Below, piece by piece: positions 32,087 through 43,634 of a stretch of DNA of 64,000 nt (positions are counted from its first letter, which is position 1; each line of letters begins with the position of its first letter). A program made the translations under genes and the position numbers. Origin of the DNA: Malus domestica (taxonomy: Eukaryota > Streptophyta > Magnoliopsida > Rosales > Rosaceae); the NCBI RefSeq assembly GCF_042453785.1, contig NC_091671.1, forward strand, positions 7,076,001 through 7,140,000. The letters are read 5' to 3'. The notes beneath the pieces are model-generated. The model searched no databases, was not told the origin of the DNA, and was given only the letters and a program-made list of their open reading frames with translations.

Positions 32087-34389
32087 ATGGAAATTATAAT
32101 TGCAATTGCCTCAAAAGTTGGAGAGTGCTTGGTCACACCAATAGGAACAGAGTTTGGCTATTTGATTAATTACCATTCCAACCTGGAAAATCTTAAGGGT
32201 GAGATAAAAAAGCTTTTTGACAAGAAAGATGGAGTGCAAGGATTGGTAGATGCTGCCCAAAGGAACAGTGAAAGTATCAAACCTGATGTTCAGAGTTGGC
32301 TAAAGAATGTGAACAACATGATCCAGAAAGTGTTACATTTTGAGGATGAAATTAACAAGAAAAGGCGATGTATGAATCGATGGAGCTTGAGTCGGAAAGC
32401 CTATAAGATTACACAACATGTTCTTCAGCTCCAAAACGAAGGAACATTTGAAAATGTGGCCCATCCTGCACCTCCACGAGGGATATGGTCAAAATTCAAG
32501 AAAGGTTTCAAGGACTTTAAGTCCAGAACGGCATACATGAATGAGGTGATAGAGGGTTTGAAGAGGGAACAAGTACGAATGATCGGGATTTGTGGAATGG
32601 GGGGTGTGGGTAAAACGACAATGGCGAAAGAAATCATCACAAGATTGGCAAAACTGAACCTGTTTGATAATATTGTAATGGCAACTGTGTCTCAAAGTCC
32701 AAGTATTAGCAAGATCCAGTCGGAAATTGCAGACCAAATAGGTTTGGAATTGAAGGAGGAATCCGAGTCCGGAAGAGCAATAAAGCTGCATGGGAAACTC
32801 ATGGAAATAAAGATCCTGATTGTATTAGATGATGTCTGGACATAGCTTGATTTTGAGGCTATAGGACTCCCTTCTGGAGATGCTCACAAGGGGTGCAAAG
32901 TTTTGTTGACATCACGAGATTGGGAAGTCTGCAACAGGATGGGAAGTCAACCAATTATTGAAGTCCCGACTTTAACAACAGAAGAATCACATGACCTCTT
33001 TAAAGAAATGGTAGGTGAATCCTTCGATGAGCCTGATTTACGTTCCATTGCAAAAGAGGTCGTTTATGAATGTGGAGGTTTACCTATAGTCAGAATCACA
33101 GAGGAAAATGAAGAAGAGGCGACAAAATACATGATTTTGTTTCTAAAACTGAACACATTTGAACTAGAAAACCTGCCTCGTCTCACAAGTCTTTGTCCAG
33201 AGGGATTTACATTTCTATGGTCATCCACAAAAAATATGTACGTACGAAAATGTGGATCATTGAAGACATTGGGTGCTGTAATTCCACAAAGAAAGAAGTT
33301 GGAGAATAACTTGAAGAAGGATTCAACAAGTCATGATTTCAGCACTTCTCCAACACGTTCATCAAATTGGTGCCCTGCTGGATGTGGATGCGCACCATAT
33401 TCAAGACCAAACGCCCACCGCCCCATTGAAATATTGCCATGTCCAATTAACCTGGAGGTAAGCTTTTAAATCAGGTTCAATTAACCTCTATAAGTACAAC
33501 TTTTAATTAGTATTGTATCATCTTGTTGATCGTGTTTAATTTCCTAGGTTACACCAACTAATCTTGAGGACTCAAATGATGATGATAATCTCGCAAATCT
33601 TCGTGTCCATGACTGTGCATCATTGGAAGTGATTTTCCAACTAAAGGGGCCGAAGCATGAAGAAAGTAGTCACTCCGTTGAAGCATTCAATAAATTGAGG
33701 TCCTTGCGGTTAGATATTTTGCCAAGTTTAACGCGTGTTTGGGAGACGGGTAGTTCACAACCGATGTTGACAGGAAGCAGCTTCGGAAACTTGAAATCGC
33801 TGCGGGTCTTTGATTGCGACCAGTTGAAATACTTGTTTTCATCGTCCATTGTCAAACTTCTCGTGAGTATGGAGGACATAAAAGTTCAGAAGTGTGAGCA
33901 GATGGAAGAAATCGTTGCCGCAGAAGAAGAAACTGATGAAACAATTACATTACCTAAAGTGAAGTCCATCAAGCTTGAAAGTCTGCCAAAACTCAAGTAT
34001 TTTTGTGGTGAAGCTTATACTTTGAAGTTGCCGTCTTTGGAGTTATTGGAGGTTGATGACGTGCAAAACTTAAGCCTATTAGCTCCAAAGCTTATTGCCA
34101 CACATCCCTGATTGCAAGTAAACACCGCGTTGGGACTGGCTGAATGGAAGGGGGACCTAAACGCCACTCTTACGGAATATTTACATCACAAGGTATGCTT
34201 TAATATAAGGTTTCTAATTTTCAATCGCTTATGCGTGCATGTTTAAAGATGTTTTTTTTTTTCAACATCTCTCTTTTAAATCTTGATGTATACGTGGAAT
34301 TTCTGAAGTTTTTACAAAAGACTATATAATAGCATTATATTAATGTATATGTGTGTGTGTATGCGAGTATGTGCACACTAAAGTGTATT

Positions 34390-34449
<60 letters not shown>

Positions 34450-34600
34450 AGAAAACTCAATTATATCTCAAGAAAACATCGTCTTTTATTTCTAATACAG
34501 TACGGATGAAGATAACGAAATCGATGGCAAGGATGACGATGACAAAATCGACGGCAAGGATGAAGATGACGAAACCAACAGGGAGGACGAACACAGTTGA
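32087..34600 (+). pseudogene. CNL resistance gene (copy B), internally deleted
   Basis: The start MEIIIAIASKVGE and coiled-coil region match copy D. The NB-ARC begins normally with the P-loop GMGGVGKTT (from about 32597) and kinase-2 IVLDDVW, then TAG at 32843-32845 replaces a Glu codon. Reading on, KVLLTSRD and CGGLPI (about 33075-33092) are present, but CGGLPI is followed directly by VRITEENEEEATK of the LRR exon. Everything between (rest of NB-ARC, MHD motif, most LRRs, one intron) is deleted, about 2.1 kb by comparison with D. The Cys-rich WCPAGCGCAPYSR, the intron at 33456-33548 and the next LRR exon follow, with TGA at 34109-34111 replacing an Arg codon (CGA). The acidic last exon is 34501-34600. 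Cannot encode an NLR; a truncated CC-P-loop peptide is possible. Confidence 0.9.
34393..34447. repeat. (AT)n microsatellite in the last CNL intron
   Basis: More than 20 consecutive TA dinucleotides within the intron before the acidic-tail exon. Copy D has a (TG)n(TA)n tract in the same intron; copy A has none at this length. Confidence 0.95.
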
Positions 34601-37600
34601 TTGATCAAGCACAAAGGTTAGCATGTTTCCATCTCCAACTTCTTCTAGGTTTAGTAAAAACTTATGAAAATTATATATATAGTACTCAAAAAAGTATTCT
34701 ACCATGTTTTATAATATATACATACATGTATAGCACTTGAAAAATTGAACAGTTTGGATCTAAAACCACAATCTGCTACCTGATTCATTTTTTCGAGGTA
34801 CCTAATAGCAGTTAAGGTGTGAGGAAGAAGCTTTTTAGATTACCAACTGCCTCAAGAGAAACCTTTATCAGAAACACATATACAATAAACATAACCGTAG
34901 TGCTAAGTGGCCTAAAAATTAATTTATCCTTAAACCGCTATTTTTGGAAACACATATACAATAAGCATAACCGTTTGATTTCTAATATTCTCCAATGCAT
35001 GCAGGAAAAGAGTTTAAAGAACGTTGTGGCTCCAGCAATTCGTTTACCATATCATATGCACAAACCAATAAAAGGACATTTGTTGCACCAGAATTTCATT
35101 CCAAAAATACTATTTATGTTGCTTATTTTATGTACCATAAATTTCGATTGCGATTATTACTGTTTGTTTCTAAATTCGCATCATTAGTATTTGCTTATTT
35201 GTGCTCGAGGTTGATTATACACGTGTAAGCTGAATCACATGTTTGTAGAATGGACAAGCTGAATAAAATCTGTTTGCCCCCTAAATGTAATGGAAATCAT
35301 ATGTATCTAGGCATGCTTAATATTTGATAAAGAAAAACATTTCTCAAATAAATGTCCACTCACACCTCCGGCAAGCTCGCCCTTGAGGAGCCTTGTCTAC
35401 CAAATAGGTAAACATCTACTGGACAGCAGGCGATTCAAAACCATAGCAAACTGCTGAATACAACTAGAGTAAACAAGGAATCAGGCTATGCAATTGCCAT
35501 CATCATAACATGATTTTGGCCCCCATCTTCTAATTTCCTACCACATTTTCACATTCTTTCCATGAATTTTATGATTCCTATGCAACAGAGTTCATTCATC
35601 GCCTATTCACAACAATACAAGGTTCTACAGAGTTCAATCCCACACCATGTTATAGACATGCTTCAACTATCAACCGGGAACGTAATCGTTAGGGGTTTCA
35701 ACAATTTCACAGATACAACAATTACTATAAGTCTCATCTCCAACATTCATACAGAAAATCGAATAAAATTCGAAATCAAGAATCAAACCCAAAACTGAAA
35801 GTTGAAAATTTGGAAAAAGAACTTACATTGGAGAACAGCCCACGAGAAGAGTATCATTTCTACCTCTTGGGTCGAGGTCCAATTCCCGCGATATTGGCCG
35901 GAAACCCCTGGGTCACCGTTTCTTAGATTTGAAGTTGAGGAAAATCGCCTACGAAATTATAGAAACTAACTTGGGGGATTGGATAAGGGACGGCAAGAGC
36001 ATTCTGGATGTGTAGTTTGAGAGCTTTTGGTGACCAGTGGACGACAGAGCTGTTGCGTCGGCACTCGGCAGTCTTCGGCTTGCTGTTAAATGGGGCTCCA
36101 GGAGTCGCAGCGCAAAAGAGAAGGAGGAGAGAGGATACGGGAGGAGGAGAGAAAATGGGTTTCTCCCACCTTTTACATTAATTCTTTTCCACATTTTTTA
36201 ATGTAATAAACGATAATATATATCATCAAAAGCGTGTTTGGTACGTGAGATGAGAATGAACGTGTTTTAATGATAATAATGACTAGAAGTAATATAGTTA
36301 AAATTCGTTTTTGGTGATAATCGAATATCAGATTTCTTATCTACAAGTTACAAATAAAAATGAATATCATTATTTTTTTTTCACTTTTAATACACACGTA
36401 AATAAAAAGAAACAAAATGAAAATGAAAAGAAATAAAATAATTTGAAATAGAAATGAAAAATAAAGGTAAATTGACAACATAAGGTAATCAGCCATGGTA
36501 ATACAAAATTATTATACTATCCTTAAACATTGTAGTGCCATGGAATCTTCATTTTAGCTCTGAATTTCCTTCTGCATACGCTCACGCGTTCATATTGATG
36601 AGCACTACGAGAAAATATTAAGATGATAGGTCATACTCATACGTTCGTTTTTGTTGAGAATTTTTTTGAAGGATTTTGCAATATGGCAGCCATGATTTGC
36701 AAAGCCCACCATCGTAGAACTCGATATCGGCCTGACTTGTGGAGCCACCATCGCAAAGAAGAACCTGGAAAGCTCAATCCTTGTCTTTTTCTTATATAAG
36801 TGTCATTTTGGTGAACCAAATGTTCCGATTCCAACATCCAAAATACCACAATGTGATTTTTTTTCATACTACAATTGGATTGCATCTTAAAATTATGAAG
36901 TCTTGGAGCATTGGTCATGCCATCATGCTGATTTGTGTTGGATTTCGTTAGAGATCGTAATTAATCAATCACCCTTTTTGTGTCTCCCTTCAAAAGCTCA
37001 AATTGAAATCTGAACTCCCTAGCAAATAAGAGCCCAATTTGACAACCAAAATCTTCATCGTTCGAGCATCAATGTTCTCTTAAATTCACTACGAGCAAAC
37101 CGCCATGAAATCTCCTTCATGGACATCTCATAAAATTAGAACGATACAAAGAAGATTAGTGTGACTCCTAAGCTAGGATTACACGTATGAATCGTAAAAT
37201 AGTTCCTCCTCCGCTCTTTGATTCTCTCTTTCACTGGCTAACAATATTTTGCTCTACCTTTTCACCCTAAGTAAGAAATGAGCATTTTGTTAGCATCTTT
37301 TTGAAAATTTCAAATTTGATCCTAATATATCTCTTTTGCACTATTTGACTGAACAACAAATTTTGATTGTCTAAATATTTATATCAAACTACAAATAATA
37401 TTGATATTATATATTTATAATGTGACTGAAATTGTAGTACCCAACATATCTATCTTGAAATAAATTTTGTTGTCTATGAAGTGGCCAACTCGACCCTCTC
37501 CTATACTCTTTGAGTTTGTATAAATATATCATTGTTTAACAATTGACATTCAGTACTGTGATTTAGTGATATTCATTATCATGTTCGAATCTTAGGAGTA

Positions 37601-37770
37601 ACGAGTTTGTGTAAATATATCATTGTATTAAAGAAAAACAAAAAAATAAAAAATAAAACAAAATATTTTTTTTTTGGTCGGACAAAAACACGAAAATGCC
37701 CTTAAAGCCCAAAGTGACCCCACTACCCTGCCGCTGCCTGCAAGTTCCTTCCTCGCCCCTGTTTCTACGT
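34601..37770. repeat. Segmental-duplication flank, block B
   Basis: Parallel to 4065-7914 plus 17306-17850 of block A without the solo LTR, Harbinger or Helitron insertions, so it holds their empty sites (about 34798-34806, 36590-36605 and 37401-37420). It ends near 37770, where the sequence jumps to a CNL exon end. No gene is called; the small frames (34819-35187, 35562-35798, 36637-36918) are not conserved in other copies. Confidence 0.82.
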
Positions 37771-37774
37771 CCAA

Positions 37775-38560
37775 TTAATTAATTTGGAGGTAAGCTTTTA
37801 AATCAGGTTCAATTAACCTCTATAAGTACATCTTTTAATTAGTATTGTATCATCTTGTTGATCGTGTTTAATTTTCTAGGTTGCACAACCTAATCTTGAG
37901 GACTCAAATGATGATGATAATCTCGAAAATCTTACTCTAATTAACTGTAATTCGATGGAAGTGATTTTTCAACTAAAGGGACCGGAGCATGAAGAAAGTA
38001 GTCAATCCGTTGAAGCATTCAATAAATTGAGGTCCTTGCGGTTAGATATATTGCCAAGTTTAACGCGTGTTTGGGAGACGGGTAGTTCACAACCGATGTT
38101 CACAGGAAGCAGCTTCGGAAACTTGAAATCGCTGCGGCTCGTTGCACCGATGAAATAATTACATTACCTAAAGTGAAGTCCATCAATCTTAAATGTCGGC
38201 CAAAACTCAAGTATTTTTATGGTGAAACTTATACTTTCAAGTTGCCGTCTTTGGAGTTATTGGCGGTTACTGACGTGCAAAACTTAAGCCTATTAGCTCC
38301 AAAGCTTATTGCCACACATCCCCGATTGCAAGTACGCACCGCGTTGGGAGTGGCTGAATGGATGGGGGACCTCAATGCCACTCTAGGGAATATTTACGTA
38401 ATCACTTATGCGTGCATATGCGCACACTAAAATATGTTTTTTTTTTCTTTTTCCTTTTTGGAAACTCGAATTATATCTCAAGAAAACATCTCTCTTTTAT
38501 TTCTAATACCGAGAAGAATGAAGCTGACGGAATTCTACTAGACACCATATAACGAGGATG
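37775..38560 (+). pseudogene. CNL resistance-gene 3' fragment (copy C)
   Basis: The similarity starts at the end of the LRR exon (AATTTGGAG then GTAAGC, donor near 37790) and continues through the intron to the next exon at 37880 (AQPNLEDSNDDDNLENL), then MEVIFQLKGPEHEESSQSV and LTRVWETGSSQPMFTGSSFG. A deletion at about 38138-38145, compared with copy D, removes the LKYLFSSSIVKLL region and shifts frame to a stop at 38156-38158. The downstream part, KLKYFYGETYTFKLPSLELL, is in another frame. The last intron has lost most of its length and its acceptor (AATACC instead of AATACAG near 38510), and the acidic-tail exon is degenerate. Upstream exons are absent. Confidence 0.87.
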
Positions 38561-39040
38561 TTAACAATCACAAAAGGTTGTGGCTTCGGCTATTCGCTTA
38601 CTTTCATATGTACAAACCAATAAGATGTCAGTTCGCCAAAAAAAAAAAAAACCAATAAGATGTCATTTGTTGCACCAGAATTTCATTCTAAAGATTCTGT
38701 TTCCGTTGCTTACTATATGTATAATTAATTTCGAGTGCGATTATTACTGTTTGAATTCATCTCTCGACTGCCTATGGGGACGTCAAGGTGGACACCAAAA
38801 TGGAGGTGTGATGACCTGCATCTGGAAAGTGACGTAACCATAACGTGCATGCAAATATAATTTAATAAAATAACTTCAAATGATCTACTGAAAAATCGGC
38901 ACAGTTTCCTTTGGAATTAGGTTTTGGCACCCAAATTTAAAACCTGCTGAAAAGTTATAATTATTTCAAAACCACATCCCCGACACCTAATGGGTTATCA
39001 ACCCTCCACTACATGCACGTATACTCCAATATACTTACTG
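38561..39040. other. CNL copy C flank
   Basis: 38578-38740 resembles 35038-35160, interrupted by an A-run with a short repeat of AAACCAATAAGATGTCA (38618 and 38650). The rest is unassigned. Confidence 0.55.
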
Positions 39041-39450
39041 GTGGTATAGCATACAATTTCATACACTAGTCATAGTTAGTGTAAGGTTACACACACATGA
39101 TACATGCTAGTGTAAACTGAAGATAAAACCATACATTAGATGTAGCTAGTGTAAGCTGAAAAATATAATCATACACTAGCCGTAGCCAGTGTAAGCTGAA
39201 TGGGCATGCTCACAGTAGGGACAAGATGACTATACTGTAGTATAAATCATACACGTGTAAGCTGAATAACATGTCCGTAGCATGGACAAGTTGAATATTC
39301 TTTAATATTAACCATACACATGCGGAATGACATGTTTGTAGTATGGACAAGCTGAATATACTGTAATATTGACTATACACGTGTAAGCTAAATAATATTA
39401 TCAAACACTGGTTATGGCTAGCTAGTGTAAGCTGAATATGTTCATACACT
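39040..39450 (+). repeat. Degenerate minisatellite in the flank of copy C
   Basis: At least six imperfect units of CATACACTAG..GTAGC.AGTGTAAGCTGAA, intermixed with a second module ACACGTGTAAGCTGAATAACATGT..GTAG.ATGGACAAG. Only one or two units are present at the matching place in block A (about 240-340) and block B (about 35205-35265), so the array expanded here. Confidence 0.75.
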
Positions 39451-40291
39451 GTAAGGTCTGGTATTAATTCATAAAATCTATTCTTCCCCTAAACGTAATG
39501 GAAATCATATGTATCTAGGCATGCTTAATATTTGATAAAGAAAAACATTTCTGAAATAAATGTCCACTGACAGCTCCGGCTAGCTCTCCCCCTTGAGGAG
39601 CCTTGTCTACCAAAAAGGCAATTTCAAGCAACTTCAAGAGATAATTTGACCACGTTGCGGAAGTATGACACCAAACGGTTGAGACCCAGAAGACATCCAA
39701 GAGTTTTTGGAGAAACAGAACGCTCACTGAAGATATGTGTTCTATTTCTATAGCACGCTTACCCCAAACAAAACACAGGTTATGGAAAGGAAAATAACAT
39801 TAAGAAATGCAAAAGATTGGGGAGATGCTAAAGAACTCATCTCCGGTCCTGGAAATAATGCATACAATATTGCTCTACCAATTAAACCAAATCTTATGAC
39901 TCTAGTGACAAGCTAGAAAGCCACAAAAACCCCAAGCCTTGCAGGGAACCCAAAACCAAAGCAAACTACCGAAATGAACCCGATTCGAGCCAAGAAATGA
40001 CAATTGCTTATGTAAAAATAAATTAATCAAATTAAACAAGGAAAACTTTACACTACTCAAACAAGAAATGACAAACCCGATTCTAGTTGAATACAACTAG
40101 AATAAACAAGGAATCAGGCTATGCAATTTCCTACCACATTTTCACATCAACGTGATTGTTAGGGGTTTCAACAACTTCACAGAATTACCACAAATCTCAT
40201 CTCCGGCATTCAGACAGAAAAATCGAATAAAAGTTCGAAATCAAGAATCGATCCCAAAACTGAAAGTTGAAATTTTGGAAAAAGAACTTAC
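39451..40291. repeat. Segmental-duplication flank, block C
   Basis: Diverged relative of 350-940, 5330-5950 and 35270-35830 with about 400 extra bases (39630-40080). GGGGTTTCAACAACTTCACAG and GAACTTACAT are conserved landmarks. Confidence 0.65.
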
Positions 40292-40683
40292 ATCAGAGGA
40301 CATTCCACGGTGAGCCTGCATAAATGAACCAATTAAACAAAGAAATGAAAACCGAATAACTCGGAAGCTAAAGTATCACAGATAGAAAATTGCATATACC
40401 TAACTAAAAATGCACAACCTAATGAGATGTGGTAGTTTAAGTGTATAACACAAGGGTGAGAAGTACTCTAGTGCTCACACACTGAAGCCACAAGACTACC
40501 AAATAATGTAGCTTTAGAAATATCATTCGTTGTTTTGCACACAATCATACATGCTCATCAGAACATAGTATGATCTCCAACGGAAATAGAAGTGACACAG
40601 GTGAAAGTCAAAATAAACAAACAAATAATAGTGTACGAGAAGGCCCTAAAGAATTGCTCTAACTAAGAGACAAGCTTAAATTA

Positions 40684-41696
40684 GAGTAAATTGTAGCTAT
40701 GGTCCCTTAACTTTAACTCAATTGGAGCAATGGTCCCTCAACTCATCAAAACATGCAGCTATGGTCCCTTAACTAAAAATCCATTACCATTGGTCCCTCA
40801 ACTCATCAAAGCGTGCAGTTATGGTCCCTCAACTAAAAATTCATTACCATTGGTCTCTCAACTTTAATTCAATTGGAGAAATGGTCCCTTAGCTTTAACC
40901 CAATTGTAGCAATGGTCCTTCCAACCAAGGTCTAAAATATCGATGATATCCTGATATTTCCATCGAAATTTTCGTGTTTTTGGACTACCGATATTTCCGA
41001 TATCATCGATATTTTAGACCTTGATAAGAACTCTATGTGGTACTAAATTACTCATATATCTTACCATGCAATGTATAAAGTGTAAAATATTGTACTAATT
41101 CATTATATATAAATGATTATGGTGTGTTTAAACTTGTTTCATTAATTACTACATATTTTCTACACTCACAATGTTTGCCAGCTCGCTATATAATCAACTT
41201 AAATCAATTAAATCCATCATGCAATGCATTTCCTTCCAATTTTTTGTGATAAACTAATAGATAATTGACTAAATAAACATCCTGCAAAGTTTCAATAAAA
41301 ATTTCCAAGTTTTTCTTACAATTTCCGTGGTTTTTATTCAATTTTTATCGATATCGATAATATCTCGATATTTCCATCGAAATTTCCGTTTTTTACTGCC
41401 GATATTTCCGATATCATCGATATTTTAGACCTTGCTTCCAACATAACTCGTTTTGACAAAATTTTTGACGTGATTGACGAAAAGAACCATAATTACACTT
41501 TGATAAGTTGAGGGACCCTAATTATATAAATGGTTATTCCAACATAACTTATTTTGACAAAATTTTGACGAAATTAATTAAAAGGACTATAGCTACATAT
41601 TTTGATAAGTTGAGGGACCAATGGTAATGGATTTTTAGTTGAGGGACCATTGCTCCAATTTGATTACAGTTGAGGGACCATTACTACAATTTACTC
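40684..41696. mobile_element. MULE-type non-autonomous element with long inverted ends
   Basis: 1013 bp, flanked by a 9-bp duplication CTTAAATTA (40675-40683 and 41697-41705). It starts GAGTAAATTGTAG and ends CTACAATTTACTC; inverted similarity runs for about 120 bp and is built from repeated TGGTCCCTCAACT / AGTTGAGGGACCA. No protein is encoded. It lies in the TIM10-like fragment's intron and is itself interrupted by a second element. Confidence 0.88.
40926..41434. mobile_element. Second element nested in the MULE (hAT-like)
   Basis: 509 bp, flanked by the 8-bp duplication CTTCCAAC (40918-40925 and 41435-41442). The inverted ends are CAAGGTCTAAAATATCGATG and its complement. The left end carries an extra inverted copy of the terminal sequence (40985-41021), so 40926-41021 can itself fold into a hairpin. 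An 8-bp target fits hAT elements; no transposase is present. Confidence 0.82.
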
Positions 41697-42298
41697 CTTA
41701 AATTATATAATAAGCTTTGCACACACCCCACTTTCAAAAACTAGATTAGTATGCCGTGATATTTAACAATGCCGTCATAAACTTACTTGTTGAATAACTC
41801 AACCCTGTATTCCATCTCCTTCTCTGCCATACCAAAGATTTGCACAATTGTTTAAAACCAAATTCAAGTCTTTCCAGAACACGCAGGAGATTATTTGAAA
41901 AACAAGAATTTAGAACAATAATTCAAAACCAAAGAAAAGAAAGTCCATCACTCAGAGTAAAAATTAACCATCTTGTTGCTTCCTAACTGTCTGGAAATAC
42001 CCACGTTTCAATTTTACTAATGTCGAAACACCACCATCATTGACCAATTAGACAAATAAGACCCAATTCGATTACGCCCAAACTCACAGAATACCCAGAT
42101 TCCCAACACCCATTGAACAATCTAACCATGAATTTCCAAAACTTTCCCCAAAATCCAATCTTGGGCATGCATTAAATCCAATCTAAAACTTGAATTCGTT
42201 TTTGCAGAACAAAAGGTAAAAACTTTGGAACAATGAAGCAAAAGGGTACTTACCTGTTCCTTGTCCAAAACCGTCGGCGCATTGTGGGGGGCAGCCAT

Positions 42299-42660
42299 TA
42301 GAACCTGAACAATTCGCAAAATTAATTTACAGACTTCTTCGAAACCGAAACAGTATGAAGTAGCAGAGAGGGTTTAAGTAATCTTACTCGGCGGATGGAA
42401 TCGAACGCGCTGAGAGTGGTAGCTGTAAATGCAGAGGGGTTTTAGGTGTCCGATTTGAAGCCAAAGCAGGAGAAAATGGAAATCCCACTGAACTATAATG
42501 TACGAATTAGGGTTTTAGGAGTTTGTATAGCGTGTATGTGCGATGGACGGTTTTGTTTTGGGGGACTTTCAACCCGAAAAGTAGTGGATTATTGCCCCTT
42601 CTTTTCTCCTTCCACCACAAGTAGCGGATAATTTCACAAAGTCCTTACATGGTGGACAGC
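42299..42660 (-). promoter_or_regulatory. Upstream region of the TIM10-like fragment
   Basis: The leader upstream of the ATG at 42296-42298 includes a minus-strand GTAAGATTACTTAAACCC that could begin a 5'-UTR intron. This is a plausible former promoter and UTR region; no TATA box is certain. The small plus-strand frame 42446-42631 is not taken as a gene. Confidence 0.35.
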
Positions 42661-43356
42661 CGTATATATATGTCCCTTTCTTTCTTATTTTTTGGATTCT
42701 TTTATTTCTTTGCTTACTCATATTTCATCGGTTGGCTCAAGTTCGGTTCACTAAAGTAGCGTGTTTCTTTTGTTATGTTAGAGTTTGAATATCCATTCAA
42801 ATGATTTAGATTTCTTCGTGCAGACTATCGTTTAATTAAAAGAAAAACTCGTATTATGTTTACTTATAGGAAATGAATATTAGTCTCATTGTATATTTGC
42901 TAACAACTATGAATTTGAGAGGAAAAAAAGTGAATCCACATTGATTTTACATTCTAATACGTTCTCATACATGAAAAATCATAAGATTATTATGGGGGTT
43001 GTTTAAACTCGTGGAAACGTGTTTTGATGTTCACCCAATAACAATTGTTTGTTCTCGATCCATTTCAAGTTTTAACAAATAGTTCGTTTAAGCAGTTAAG
43101 AGTTTTTTCTCGTGCTCTCAAAACTCGGCGTTACCTAGTGAACCATATAATATTCAATAATGACTTACCATTTGAATGGATCGAAAATTTCAAATTGACG
43201 ACATTTGTGCCGGTAACCTGTGTATTACAAGGATCATTGAGAAAATACATACTTTCACATTGTGCCGGTAGCTTTCATTAGCAATGCTTCACAATTTACA
43301 GGTACGAGGGCTTGACCAGCATCTCCTCCGGATCTTTCCACACTGGGGAGTCCTTA
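42661..43356. other. AT-rich intergenic DNA
   Basis: No gene or repeat recognised. The frame 43045-43281 has no recognisable domain. Confidence 0.4.
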
Positions 43357-43634
43357 AGGGTGCGTTTGGTACGTGGGACGGGACGGGACGGAACGGGACG
43401 AGGCGTTCCGTCCCGCGTTTGGTACGCCAAAAATGGGTGGAACGGGCTGTTCCACGGGACAGATTTTGGGTGTTTTTGCGTTCCACGTCTGTGGAACACA
43501 ATGTTTTACCATTTTAAGACAAATATACCCCATGTCTTTTTCAAAAATTACACCTTCGTTCCGTCCCGTCCCGTCCCGTTCCGTCCCGTCTCGTCCCATC
43601 CCGTTCCGTCCCGTCTGCGTACCAAACGCACCCT
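43357..43634. mobile_element. MITE with GGGAC-repeat inverted ends
   Basis: 278 bp beginning AGGGTGCGTTTGGTACG and ending CGTACCAAACGCACCCT with TA next to both ends. Both arms carry runs of GGGAC(GGAAC) in opposite orientation, so the whole element is a near-palindrome. The TA target suggests a Stowaway-like (Tc1/mariner) MITE, but a 3-bp TTA (Harbinger) reading is possible. The Arg/Pro-rich frames across it are artefacts. Confidence 0.75.

Larger units (their letters stand above)
40292..42298 (-). pseudogene. 5' part of a mitochondrial TIM10-like gene, decayed
   Basis: Exon 1 (42254-42298) reads MAAPHNAPTVLDKEQ and ends at a good donor GTAAGT. Exon 2 (41787-41839) reads IFGMAEKEMEYRVELFN, the conserved start of plant Tim10, a small Tim chaperone of the mitochondrial intermembrane space; it also ends at GTAAGT. 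The acceptor before exon 2 reads TTGTGCAA where TTGTGCAG is expected, so normal splicing is lost; a GAG six codons later could serve in frame. A possible third exon (40292-40315) gives KLTVECPLM where Tim10 has the first CX3C motif. The twin CX3C region and the GENSCIDRCVSKYW segment are not found. The intron before exon 3 carries a nested transposon pair. Related but more degenerate DNA ends the flank copies at about 950, 5960 and 35830. Confidence 0.68.

Noticed and set aside
40060-40230. Possible continuation of TIM10 (twin CX3C region)
   Set aside because: I searched the minus strand for the GENSCID/RCVSKYW region and found none; the sequence instead matches the CNL flank.
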